Source of the DNA: JAWLGW01 sp964569055
GTDB taxonomy: Bacteria > Planctomycetota > J058
Reading direction: 5' to 3'
Assembly (NCBI GenBank): GCA_964569055.1
Contig: CAZMSZ010000067.1
Location: 1 to 25,441 of the forward strand
DNA length: 25,441 nucleotides
Under the pieces are notes generated by a model. The model searched no databases and had not been told where the DNA came from. It saw only the letters and a list, made by a program, of their open reading frames with translations. This document shows, piece by piece, positions 1 to 7,510 of this stretch; the stretch's first letter is position 1, and every line of letters starts with the position of its first letter. The translations under genes were made by a program, and so were the position numbers.

Positions 1-2
1 GC

Positions 3-176
3 GCGGTCGGCATGATCACGGGCGCCGAGCAGGCCGACCACGTGATCCGCACCGGGCAGGCCGACCTCGTGGCGCTGGCGCGCGAGCTGCTGCGCAACCC
101 CCGCTGGCCGCTCCTCGCCGCGCGCGCGCTCGATCACGAGGGGCAGTGGCCGCCGCAGTACCGGCGCGGGCGCTGA
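3..176 (+). CDS. NADH:flavin oxidoreductase, Old Yellow Enzyme family (C-terminal end only)
   Basis: Only the last 57 residues are in the window; the gene enters from the left and stops at the TGA at 174-176. The visible text reads AVGMITGAEQAD, then DLVALARELLRNPRWPLLAA, and ends PPQYRRGR. This matches the C-terminus of FMN-dependent OYE/YqjM-like oxidoreductases. In that family the 'vGlI..peqAe' strand and the 'aDlValgRelLrdPyWp' helix contribute to the FMN phosphate-binding end of the TIM barrel. Members reduce activated C=C bonds with NAD(P)H. The substrate and the catalytic residues lie outside the window. The stop lies 3 bp from the stop of the converging kinase gene. The family call is good; no narrower function can be given. 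Confidence 0.8.
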   Translation, partial: AVGMITGAEQADHVIRTGQADLVALARELLRNPRWPLLAARALDHEGQWPPQYRRGR

Positions 177-179
177 GGC

Positions 180-2174
180 TCAGTAGACCTCGCACTTTGC
201 CGCGCGCTCGAGCGCCCGCGCCGCTCGCTCCGCCTCGCCCAGGACCGTGTGCGCCTGGGCGCGCGCCAGCCAGTACGACTCGCTGCCGATCTTGTCGCGC
301 TTCTTGCGGTTGAGCTCGAGCCACACCAGGTAGTCGAGGGCGCGCCGCGCGTCCTCCTGCGACCCCGTGCGGGCCAGCAGCTCCCCGCCGTAGAGGAGGT
401 GCGCGGGGTTGGTCTCCTTCGAGCCGTAGCCCGTTCGTGCGATCATTTCGGCGAGCACCCGCCCCGCCGCCGCCCGCCGCCCGCTCTCGACCAGGGTCTG
501 GGCCAGCTCGAAGCTCGCGCGCTGGGGGACCTTGGTCGCGAGCTCCCCTCGCTCGAGCCCCACCTCGAGCGCGCGCCGGCCGCGCGGCGGGTCGCCCTCT
601 CGAATCGCCGCGCCCAGCTCGACCCACAGGTAGGGCAGCTCGGGGTGCCAGAGCACCCACTCGTGGAGCGCCGCACCGGTGACCTTGTGGTGCTTGACCA
701 GGGCCATGGCCTCGCGCCAGCCGTCGAACGGCGCGCTCCAGGTGACGTCGTCCTTGGACTGCTTGGCGACCTCGTGAGGTGGATACGCCTCGTGCTCGAG
801 CACCTCGGTGCTCTGGATCCGCGCCAGCGTAGCGGGCTCGAACGGCCAGGCCCAGGGCCGCGCCGCGTCGCGGAGGGCGGCCTCGTCGCTCGCCCCGATC
901 CGCGCCAGCTCCCGCGCGTGCGGCCGCAGGTCGCGCTCGGGATCGAGCAGGCGCGCCAGGTAGACGCGCTCGCGCGCGCGCGCCACCGTCGCGGCGAGCG
1001 CGGCGTCGCCGTCGGCCGGCACGGCCTTCAGGGCGACCAGCGCCGCGTCGCTCAGGAGACCCACGTGCTCCTCGGTCGCCGCCGTGAGCGTGGCCTCGAA
1101 GTCGAGCGCCGCCGCGCGCTCGATCCAGGCCGCCCGCTGCTCGAGCGTCGCGGCCTCGTCCGTGCCGGCCGCCGCCTCGAGGAGCGTGGCCACGCTGACG
1201 TCGTATCGGTCGCTCGACTCGGCTCGCGCGGTCTCGCGCGGGGGCGCGCTGGTGGGGGGGGCGTCGTCCTGCCACGGTCGAATCGCGATCACGCCGCCGA
1301 TCACCCCCCCGACCGCGAGCGCGACGGCGCTCGCCGCGAGGAGCGAGGCCCGCCCGCGCGGCGGGGGCGAGGGGGTCCCGCCGAGCGCCGCGTCGAGCTC
1401 GCGCGCGAACGCCGCCGCGCTCGGGTGACGCGCCGCGGGGTCCTTGGCGAGCGCCCGCAGGCACACCGCCTCGAGGGCGGGCGACACGGTGGGCGCGAGC
1501 TGCCGCGGCCGCGGCGGAGGGTCGGTCACGATCTGCTTGAGGATCGAGATCCCCTCGCCGTCGAACGGGGGGCGGCCGGTCAGCACGTGGAACAGGACCG
1601 CCCCCAGGGCGTACACGTCGGTGCGCGCGTCCACCCCGCGCGCGTCGAGCTGCTCGGGCGCCATGTAGGCCGGCGATCCGACCACTGCACCCGTCTGGGT
1701 GAGCGTCCGCTCGCGCAGGTCCTTGGCCACCCCGAAGTCGGCCAGGCAGGGCGAGCCGTCCGCCTCGATCAGGACGTTCTCGGGCTTGAGGTCGCGGTGC
1801 ACCACGCCGAGCGCGTGGGCCACCTCGAGGGCGCGCGCGATCGGGACCAGCAGCCGCGCCGCGTCGAGGGGAGGGCTGCCGCGGGCGATCCGATCGGCGA
1901 GCGTCCCGCCGCTCAGGAGCGGCATGACGAGGTACGGCCGCCCGCCGTGCTCGCCCGCGTCGAACAGCCGCACCACGTGTGGGTGGCGGCCGAGCGCTTG
2001 CAACAGCCGCGTCTCCTGCTCGAACCGCCGCACGAACGCGGGGTCTTGGTCGAGCAGCAGCTTGAGCGCGAGGGGCGGCGCGCCCTCGCGGCGCGCCTCG
2101 TAGACCACACCCATGCCGCCGCGGCCGAGCTCGCGCACGAGCTCGTACGGGCCGATCCGCGCGCCCGTCTCCAT
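180..2174 (-). CDS. Membrane-anchored Ser/Thr protein kinase with helical-repeat C-terminus
   Basis: This is a 664-residue Hanks-type kinase. The glycine loop GRGGMG is at 18-23, the ATP-binding lysine is K38 (LALKLL), the catalytic loop HRDLKPEN is at 126-133, DFG is at 146-148 and APE at 172-174. All catalytic residues are present, so an active kinase is expected. A hydrophobic stretch at about 277-298 is a single membrane span. The remaining ~360 residues are Ala/Arg/Leu-rich helices; residues about 480-664 look TPR-like and probably bind a partner. With the kinase domain N-terminal to the span, it should be cytoplasmic and the repeats periplasmic. The ATG at 2172-2174 is 24 bp after the proline-rich membrane protein gene, so co-transcription is likely and that protein is a candidate substrate or partner (inference). 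The stop converges on the OYE gene with a 3-bp gap. Confidence 0.92.
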   Translation of the reverse strand: METGARIGPYELVRELGRGGMGVVYEARREGAPPLALKLLLDQDPAFVRRFEQETRLLQALGRHPHVVRLFDAGEHGGRPYLVMPLLSGGTLADRIARGSPPLDAARLLVPIARALEVAHALGVVHRDLKPENVLIEADGSPCLADFGVAKDLRERTLTQTGAVVGSPAYMAPEQLDARGVDARTDVYALGAVLFHVLTGRPPFDGEGISILKQIVTDPPPRPRQLAPTVSPALEAVCLRALAKDPAARHPSAAAFARELDAALGGTPSPPPRGRASLLAASAVALAVGGVIGGVIAIRPWQDDAPPTSAPPRETARAESSDRYDVSVATLLEAAAGTDEAATLEQRAAWIERAAALDFEATLTAATEEHVGLLSDAALVALKAVPADGDAALAATVARARERVYLARLLDPERDLRPHARELARIGASDEAALRDAARPWAWPFEPATLARIQSTEVLEHEAYPPHEVAKQSKDDVTWSAPFDGWREAMALVKHHKVTGAALHEWVLWHPELPYLWVELGAAIREGDPPRGRRALEVGLERGELATKVPQRASFELAQTLVESGRRAAAGRVLAEMIARTGYGSKETNPAHLLYGGELLARTGSQEDARRALDYLVWLELNRKKRDKIGSESYWLARAQAHTVLGEAERAARALERAAKCEVY

Positions 2175-2198
2175 TGGCTCACCTCCTGACGCGTCCGC

Positions 2199-3425
2199 TC
2201 ACTCCACGCGCTGGCGCTTCATGCAGTCGAGCATCAGCTTGGCGACCTCCTGCATGCGCTGCTCGAGCTCGTAGTGCTCCGGGTAGTGGGGCGCCAGCCG
2301 CTCGAGCGCGTCCTGCGCGCGCTGGAACTGCCGGAGCGCCGCGCGCAGCAGCTCGCCGTCGGGGTTGCCGAAGGTCTTGCGGTAGAGCTCGAGCCCCGCG
2401 CGGTAGGCCGTGTCGGACTCGAGCCACGCGGGCTCGGACAGGAGCGGATCGGGGCCGTCCTTGGCCGGGACCTCGCGCCGCTCCACCCGCCACTCGCTCC
2501 CGTACTCCTCCTCGGGCTCGGGGTCGGGCGGGGGCGGCTCCGGGTCGGGCTCGTCGTAGGGGAGCGGGGCCGGCTCGGGCCGGGCCGCGATCGGCTCGGG
2601 CGCGGGCTCGGGCTCGCCCGCCAGCGCCCGGCGCGCGCGCTGCAGCCGGTCGCGCTCGGCGTCGCCGAACATGTCGACCAGGATCGCGCCCTCGGCGCTG
2701 AGGAGCGCCTCCTCGAGCAGCCGCGCCCCCACCGCCCGCGCCCCGCACGCGAACCCCAGGTAGGCCAGACGGTGGAGCGCCAGGCCGCTCGCCTCCTCGC
2801 CCAGCGCCGCCCGGGCGCGCTCGAGCTGCTCGCCCTTGGCGCGCTCGGCCCGCTCGCCGGCCAGCGGCTCGCGCGCGCGGACCTCGCTCGGGTGGAGCCG
2901 CAGCTCCTCGCCGTCGCAGCGGAGGAACACCAGCTCGCTCGGGCTCTCGCGGCGCACCCGCCCCACGTGGCGGACGCCGTCGTGCCCGATCAGCTCCACG
3001 AGGTCGGGCGCGTCGCGGAGCTCGCTGACGGGGATCGAGCGGGTCAGGATCAAGAACAGCCGGGCGCGGTCCTCGAGCGCGCGGTCGCCGAGGTCGCGCG
3101 CCAGCCGCTCGGCCGCCGCGAAGGCGCCCGCGCGCAGCGCGTCGAGCGCGCCCTCGCGGGTGGCGGGGAAGATCGGCTCGGCGGGGCGCGGCTGCGGCGT
3201 GGCCTCGGGCCCGGGGGTCGCCTCGGGCGGGCGCGTGGGCTCGACCGGCTCGACCGGCGGCGCCGGGTCGGGCTGCGCGGCGCGGGCCGTGCGCTCGAGG
3301 TGCCACTGGTAGAAGCCGAGCGTGGCGCCCGCCAGGGCGGCGACGCACACCAGGGGCGCGCTGAACCCGCCGGCCAGGGCGCGGAGCGTCGCGTGGGCCC
3401 GCTGCTCGCGCGCCGCCTCGCTCAC
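2199..3425 (-). CDS. Proline-rich, single-span membrane protein of unknown function
   Basis: A 408-residue protein I do not recognise. The GTG start at 3423-3425 is chosen because it overlaps the TGA of the upstream oxidoreductase as GTGA; a longer reading to 3842 would run inside that gene. A short charged N-terminus is followed by one membrane span (about 22-40). Then come a Pro/Glu/Thr-rich tether (about 50-90), a mixed domain with a small-barrel-like stretch ending in LHPSEVRAREPL, and a second Pro/Glu-rich linker. The last ~100 residues are helical (AYRAGLELYRKTFGNPDGEL onward). The layout (anchor, tether, globular, tether, helical cap) suits a periplasmic partner of the kinase encoded 24 bp downstream. 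That role is inferred from position only. Confidence 0.75.
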   Translation of the reverse strand: MSEAAREQRAHATLRALAGGFSAPLVCVAALAGATLGFYQWHLERTARAAQPDPAPPVEPVEPTRPPEATPGPEATPQPRPAEPIFPATREGALDALRAGAFAAAERLARDLGDRALEDRARLFLILTRSIPVSELRDAPDLVELIGHDGVRHVGRVRRESPSELVFLRCDGEELRLHPSEVRAREPLAGERAERAKGEQLERARAALGEEASGLALHRLAYLGFACGARAVGARLLEEALLSAEGAILVDMFGDAERDRLQRARRALAGEPEPAPEPIAARPEPAPLPYDEPDPEPPPPDPEPEEEYGSEWRVERREVPAKDGPDPLLSEPAWLESDTAYRAGLELYRKTFGNPDGELLRAALRQFQRAQDALERLAPHYPEHYELEQRMQEVAKLMLDCMKRQRVE

Positions 3426-4615
3426 GCGTCCGCGCCCTTGCACAGCCCGAGCACCGCCTGGAAGCGGGCCGGGGCGAGCGCCTGGTGCAGGAGGCCCGGC
3501 ACGCCCTCCACGCCGTCCGCGGCGAGCAGGCCGAGCGCGCAGGACGTGGTCAGCCCGTGGCCGCCCAGGCCGGCCAGCCAGTACAGGCCGTCGAGGCAGG
3601 GGTCGAACCCGACCACGAACCCCTCGTCGGGCGCGAACGTGCGCAGCCCGGCCCACTCCTGCGCGATCGGGTGGTTCGCCAGCTCGGGCGCCAGGCGGGC
3701 CACCTTGCCGGCCAGGAGGTCGCGGGCGCGCGGGTCCGCGGCCGCGTCCTCGGGCGGGCGGGACTCGGTGTCGCAGGCGCACAGGAGCAGCCCCGCCGAC
3801 TCGGGGCGCAGGTAGAAGCCGCGCTCGACGTCCCACACCCACGGGTGCTGCGGGTCGATCCCCGCGAGCGGGCCCGTATAGAACAGGTGCCGCCGCCGCG
3901 CGACGAGCGGCAGCTCCATGCCGCCCGCGACGGCCACCAGCTCGGCGGCCCAGGGCCCGGCCGCGTTGACGACCACGTCGGCGGCGAGGTGCTCGGTCTC
4001 GGCCGGCGCGTCCGCCCGCACCAGCTCGACCCCGCGCGCGCGTCCGCGCTCGCTCACGATCCGGGCGAGCGTCCCCAGCCGGACGGTGGCGCCGTGGGCG
4101 CGGGCGGCCGCGAGGAGCGCCGAGAGGACGGCGTGGGGGTCGGCCACCCCGTCGCTCGGGGTGCGGACCGCCACGCCCCCGCGCGCGCGCTCGACCGGCT
4201 CGAGGCCGAGCAGGCGGCCGGCGAGCGCCTCGGGAGCCACGAGCTCGCAGGTGAGCCCGCCTGCCTGCGCGGTGCGCGCCGCCTCCTCGAGGGCGTGCCC
4301 CTGCTCGGGCCCGGCCAACAGGACCGAGCCCGTGGGGCGCAGGAGCGAGCCGCCCCCGCCCAGGCCCGCGGCCGCGCGCAGGTCCTCGGGCGGCGCCGCG
4401 AGGAGCCGCGCGCCCTCGCGCGCCAGCGCCCCGATCGCGGGGTCCTCGACCACCTGCCGGATCATGCCCGCGTTGCGCCCGCTGGCGTGGACGCCCGCCC
4501 GCCCCTCGCGCTCGAGCACCGTCACGCGGTGCCCGCGCCGCGCCAGCCCCCAGGCGGCGGCCGCGCCGGCCAGCCCGCCCCCGATCACCACCACCTCGAG
4601 CCGCTCGCCGCTCAT
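3422..4615 (-). CDS. FAD-dependent oxidoreductase, DAO family (D-amino-acid/sarcosine oxidase-like)
   Basis: A 397-residue flavoprotein. The N-terminal Rossmann motif VVVIGGGLAGAAAAWGLA (glycines about 12-17) binds the ADP part of FAD, followed by the acidic end of the second strand (VTVLERE). SGRNAGMIR (about 46-54) is a typical flavin-contact segment of DAO proteins. VVNAAGPWA and the C-terminal WAGLRTFAPDEGFVVGFDP and GLYWLAGLGGHGLTTS blocks are family hallmarks of the second FAD-binding half. The family oxidises C-N bonds of amino acids or N-methyl amines, usually passing electrons to oxygen or a quinone; the substrate cannot be read here. Its ATG is 9 bp beyond the stop of a 28-codon ORF and lacks a clear Shine-Dalgarno. 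Its stop overlaps the next gene's GTG. Confidence 0.87.
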   Translation of the reverse strand: MSGERLEVVVIGGGLAGAAAAWGLARRGHRVTVLEREGRAGVHASGRNAGMIRQVVEDPAIGALAREGARLLAAPPEDLRAAAGLGGGGSLLRPTGSVLLAGPEQGHALEEAARTAQAGGLTCELVAPEALAGRLLGLEPVERARGGVAVRTPSDGVADPHAVLSALLAAARAHGATVRLGTLARIVSERGRARGVELVRADAPAETEHLAADVVVNAAGPWAAELVAVAGGMELPLVARRRHLFYTGPLAGIDPQHPWVWDVERGFYLRPESAGLLLCACDTESRPPEDAAADPRARDLLAGKVARLAPELANHPIAQEWAGLRTFAPDEGFVVGFDPCLDGLYWLAGLGGHGLTTSCALGLLAADGVEGVPGLLHQALAPARFQAVLGLCKGADA

Positions 4616-4624
4616 GGGGGCATG

Positions 4625-4711
4625 CTACCGAAGCGGCCCGCCCCGCACCGGCTCAGGCGGGCGGCGGGGCGAGAGCGAGGGCGTCGCGCAGGACGGAGCA
4701 GCGGTAGCCAT
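4625..4711 (-). CDS. Small ORF (28 aa) with strong ribosome site between sppA and the FAD oxidoreductase
   Basis: The ORF begins with ATG at 4709-4711 and ends with TAG at 4625-4627. The product starts MATAAPSCATPSLSPRRPPE and is Pro/Arg-rich with no recognised domain. A purine tract (AGGGGAG) lies about 4 nt before the ATG, better than most starts in this window. The stop is 9 nt from the ATG of the FAD oxidoreductase, which has no clear ribosome site of its own. Its most plausible role is therefore translational coupling. It could also be chance in GC-rich DNA, where stops are rare. Confidence 0.35.
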   Translation of the reverse strand: MATAAPSCATPSLSPRRPPEPVRGGPLR

Positions 4712-4727
4712 ACGTCTCCCCTCCCGC

Positions 4728-6572
4728 TCAGCGCACCTCGGCGCGCCAGGGGCAGTAGGCGAGCACCGGCTCGCGGGCGAGGCGCAGCGCGTCGTCGAGC
4801 GCGTTGGCGGCCGCGAGCGCGTGCGGGCCCGCGGCGAGGGCGGCCGCGTCGCTCGCGATCAGGCGCGCCAGGCCGCCGCGCGGGGTGGGGTGGACCGTGT
4901 CGACCGCCCAGCGGCGCAGGCCGGCCAGCTCGGCGGCGCGCGCGATCGCGGCCTCCACGTCGCCCAGCCGGTCGACGAGGCCCAGGGCCTGCGCGCGCCG
5001 GCCGGTGTAGACGCGACCCTGCGCCACCTGGTCGACCGCCTCCACGCTCATGCGGCGCCCTTCGGCCACGCGCCCGACGAAGGCCCAGTAGAAGCGCATC
5101 ATTTCGCGCTCGAGCGCGGCCAGCTCCTCGGGGCTCGCGGGGCGGTCGGGGTCGTACATGCCGGCGCGCTTGCCGACCGCGACCCCCTCGACGCGCACGC
5201 CCCAGCGGCGCAGCGCCGGCGTCAAGTGGAACTTGCCCGACACGATCCCGATCGAGCCGGTGAGCGTGGCCGCCGCCGCGAAGATCTCGTGCGCCGCGGC
5301 GGCGACGTAGTAGCCGCCCGAGGCGGCCACGTTGCCGAAGCTCGCCACCACCGGCTTCTCCTCGTTGAGCCGCTTCACCGCCCGCCAGATCGTGTCCGAC
5401 GCGGTGGCGCTCCCGCCCGGGCTGTCGATCCGCAGCACGACGGCCGCCACCCGGCGAGCCTCGCGCGCCGCCTCGAGCGCCTCGATCGTGGGCTCGGAGA
5501 GGATCCCGCGCCCGACCTCGCCGGCCGCGATCGTGCCGTGCAGGTGGAACACGCGGATCGCGCGCGGGTCGCGCAGGACCGCCGCCCGGCGCTCGCGCGC
5601 GCGCCGGCGAGCGAGCATGAGCCCGAGGTCGCAGGTGCTCGGCTGCTCGGGCTTGGCGGCCGCCTCGCTGGCCTGGGCGGCGGCGGCGTTGGGCGCGCTC
5701 GGCTCGGGCGGGGGAGGCGAAGCCGGCGGCGCGGTGCTGGCGGCGACGGCGACGTCGGCCGGCGGGGGCGCGCTCGGCTCGCCCGCCAAGAGGGCGCCCG
5801 CCCGCGCCAGGAGCTCGTCGCGGTAGACGACCCCGTCGAGGAGCCCGCGCTCGACGGCCGCCGGGTTGCCGAGCGGCGCGTCGTCCACCGCGGCGACCAC
5901 CGCCTCGCGCGGCAACGCGCGCCCCACGATCAGAGGCGTGATCAGCTGCTCGTAGAGGTCGGTCGCGAGGTCGCGGGCCATCTCCTCGTGGGCGGGGGTC
6001 ATGCCCCGCGCCATGAAGGTGTCGGCCATGGTCTTGTAGTCGCCGTGGCGCTGGAGCTGCGGCGCGATCCCCAGCGTCTCGACCAAGAAGTCGTGCAGGA
6101 ACACCGCGCGCATGCGCACGCCGGTCAGCTCGACCTGCCCCTCGGGGACTCCGTAGGCCCGGTCCGCCGCGGCCGCGATCACCATCGCCGGCCCGCTGAG
6201 CGGATCGGCCCACACCAGCACCTTCTTGCCCGCCGCCTTCAGCCGGTCGACCGCGTGCATGAGCGCCTCGGCCTGCACGAGCGACACGGTCGCCTGCTCG
6301 AAGCGCAGCAGCACCGCCTTCAGCTTGCGGTCGTGGGCGGCCTCGCCCAGCCCCGCCAGCAGCTCCTCGAGGGAGGGCGCCGGGGGGCGGGTCCGCATGG
6401 CGCGCCGCCAGAGCGGCTCGCGGCGCGGCAGGTCCTCGAGCGGCCCGCGCACCCGCACCACGAGCACGTCGCGCGAGGCGAACAGGCCGAGCAGCGCGCC
6501 GAGCAGGCGCAGCGGGCTCAGCAGCACCAGGCGCAGGATCCGGACGACGCGCCGCAGCAACCAGCCGATCAC
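4728..6572 (-). CDS. sppA: Signal peptide peptidase SppA, 67K type
   Basis: A 614-residue membrane serine protease of the S49 family that degrades cleaved signal peptides and other membrane-associated peptides. It has the tandem-domain (67K) architecture. An N-terminal hydrophobic anchor (about 9-31) is followed by a first ClpP-fold domain carrying the general-base lysine in GDYKTMADTF (K180). The second domain has RIDSPGG (381-387) and the nucleophile serine in NVAASGGYY (S418); TGSIGI (438-443) follows. So the Ser/Lys dyad is complete, split between the two halves as in E. coli SppA. An unusual Ala/Pro/Ser-rich linker (about 260-312) separates the halves. The start is GTG at 6570-6572, with GGAG about 7 nt upstream. 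A promoter and a 24-codon ORF lie upstream. Confidence 0.93.
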   Translation of the reverse strand: MIGWLLRRVVRILRLVLLSPLRLLGALLGLFASRDVLVVRVRGPLEDLPRREPLWRRAMRTRPPAPSLEELLAGLGEAAHDRKLKAVLLRFEQATVSLVQAEALMHAVDRLKAAGKKVLVWADPLSGPAMVIAAAADRAYGVPEGQVELTGVRMRAVFLHDFLVETLGIAPQLQRHGDYKTMADTFMARGMTPAHEEMARDLATDLYEQLITPLIVGRALPREAVVAAVDDAPLGNPAAVERGLLDGVVYRDELLARAGALLAGEPSAPPPADVAVAASTAPPASPPPPEPSAPNAAAAQASEAAAKPEQPSTCDLGLMLARRRARERRAAVLRDPRAIRVFHLHGTIAAGEVGRGILSEPTIEALEAAREARRVAAVVLRIDSPGGSATASDTIWRAVKRLNEEKPVVASFGNVAASGGYYVAAAAHEIFAAAATLTGSIGIVSGKFHLTPALRRWGVRVEGVAVGKRAGMYDPDRPASPEELAALEREMMRFYWAFVGRVAEGRRMSVEAVDQVAQGRVYTGRRAQALGLVDRLGDVEAAIARAAELAGLRRWAVDTVHPTPRGGLARLIASDAAALAAGPHALAAANALDDALRLAREPVLAYCPWRAEVR

Positions 6573-6591
6573 GGGAGCTCCGGACTGAGGG

Positions 6592-6666
6592 TCAGGCGTG
6601 GCGCCCGAGCCGGACCACGCGGCCGTGGGGGACGCCGGATCGATCCGTCCCCGAGCCCGTGCTCAT
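6592..6666 (-). CDS. Candidate 24-aa leader ORF upstream of sppA
   Basis: ATG at 6664-6666 to TGA at 6592-6594 encodes 24 residues starting MSTGSGTDRSGV. GGAG sits 8 nt before the ATG, and a TATACT box lies 34 bp further upstream, so the ORF would be the first thing translated on the sppA transcript. A 12-bp perfect palindrome (CGGATCGATCCG, 6636-6647) flanked by GGGGA/TCCCC arms (6628-6632 and 6648-6652) lies inside it and could fold as a hairpin. No homology is recognised. It may be a regulatory leader or chance. Confidence 0.3.
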   Translation of the reverse strand: MSTGSGTDRSGVPHGRVVRLGRHA

Positions 6667-6699
6667 GGCGACCGCTCCGCGCGCCAGGGCGACTCCGTC

Positions 6700-6705
6700 A
6701 GTATA
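6700..6705 (-). promoter_or_regulatory. Putative -10 box (TATACT) for sppA
   Basis: On the minus strand the text reads GGCGCTATACTGACGG, a 5/6 match to the sigma-70 -10 consensus. No -35 hexamer is apparent at 16-18 bp. It is the first AT-rich point upstream of sppA and gives a leader of about 120 nt. Confidence 0.4.
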
Positions 6706-6750
6706 GCGCCGCGAAACGGAGCGCCTCGCCGCGCCGCCGCGCGTGACGCC

Positions 6751-7491
6751 TCAGCCCAGCGCCAGCCGCAGCCCGCTCCCGAGCAGGAGCAGGTGCACCA
6801 GCAGCCGGAACGGGCGCGCCGGGATCCGGCGGTGCGCCAGGTCGCCCAGCCCGATCCCGAGCAGCGCCGCCGGGAGGAGCAGCAGCGCGCTGCGCGCGGC
6901 CTCGCCGTCGAGCTTGCCGGCCAGGGCGTGGCCGGCGAGGAGCGCGACGTTGAGCGTGAGCCACAGGGCGGCCAGGGTGCCGCGGAACGCGCTCTTGTCG
7001 GGGAGCTGACGGCCGACCACGTAGACCACCAGCGGGCCGCCGGTGCCGAACAGGCCGTGCACCACGCCGCCCGCCAGGAGGAGGCCCGCGCGGAGCGGCG
7101 CGGCGAGGGGCGCGGCGGGCGCGTCGGCCTGGGCGCGGCTGCGCGCCAGCTCGAGGGCCGCCAGGAGCGCCACCCCCGCGCCCAGCACCACCAGGAGCGC
7201 GCTGCCGGGCGCGGCGTGGAACAGGAGCATGCCCACCGGCAGCCCGACCCCCATCAGCGGCAGGACGCCGCGCAGCAGGAGCGCCCGGTCGACGGCGCGG
7301 CGGTCGCGCAGCAGCACATAGCCCGAGAGCACCAGGTTGAGCGCGACCACCAGCGGGAGCAGGCGGTCGAGCGAGACCACCAGCGCGCCGAGCGCGACCG
7401 AGACCAGGGTGGCGCCGAACCCGAGCGTGGCCTCCACGAAGAAGGCCAGGCTCAGGATCGCGGCCAGCGCCAGCAGGGCCTCGCTCGTCAT
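6751..7491 (-). CDS. TSUP (TauE/SafE) family membrane permease
   Basis: A 246-residue, highly hydrophobic protein with about seven to eight membrane spans, the usual length for the TauE/SafE family. The family hallmark is a repeated half with a glycine-rich loop. EATLGFGATLVS (about 20-31) and HGLFGTGGPLVVYV in the middle fit the two signature loops. Members export sulfite, sulfoacetate or other small anions, or take up organosulfur compounds; the substrate cannot be told from sequence. The ATG at 7489-7491 is 19 bp downstream of the decarboxylase gene, so the two are probably one operon. That would make a carboxylate, amine or sulfonate product of the decarboxylase a candidate cargo (inference). 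No terminator hairpin with a T-tract is seen after its stop. Confidence 0.85.
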   Translation of the reverse strand: MTSEALLALAAILSLAFFVEATLGFGATLVSVALGALVVSLDRLLPLVVALNLVLSGYVLLRDRRAVDRALLLRGVLPLMGVGLPVGMLLFHAAPGSALLVVLGAGVALLAALELARSRAQADAPAAPLAAPLRAGLLLAGGVVHGLFGTGGPLVVYVVGRQLPDKSAFRGTLAALWLTLNVALLAGHALAGKLDGEAARSALLLLPAALLGIGLGDLAHRRIPARPFRLLVHLLLLGSGLRLALG

Positions 7492-7510
7492 GGGCGCGAG
7501 AGGCGCCGCG

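Noticed and set aside
249..2189. Long plus-strand reading frames opposite the first kinase, and similar long frames opposite other genes
   Set aside because: They are Arg/Gly/Ala/Pro-rich shadow frames caused by the very high GC content; the opposite strand holds clear catalytic motifs.
3426..3842. N-terminal extension of the proline-rich membrane protein
   Set aside because: It would lie inside the FAD oxidoreductase gene and is low-complexity Arg/Gly; the GTGA overlap gives a better start followed by a membrane anchor.
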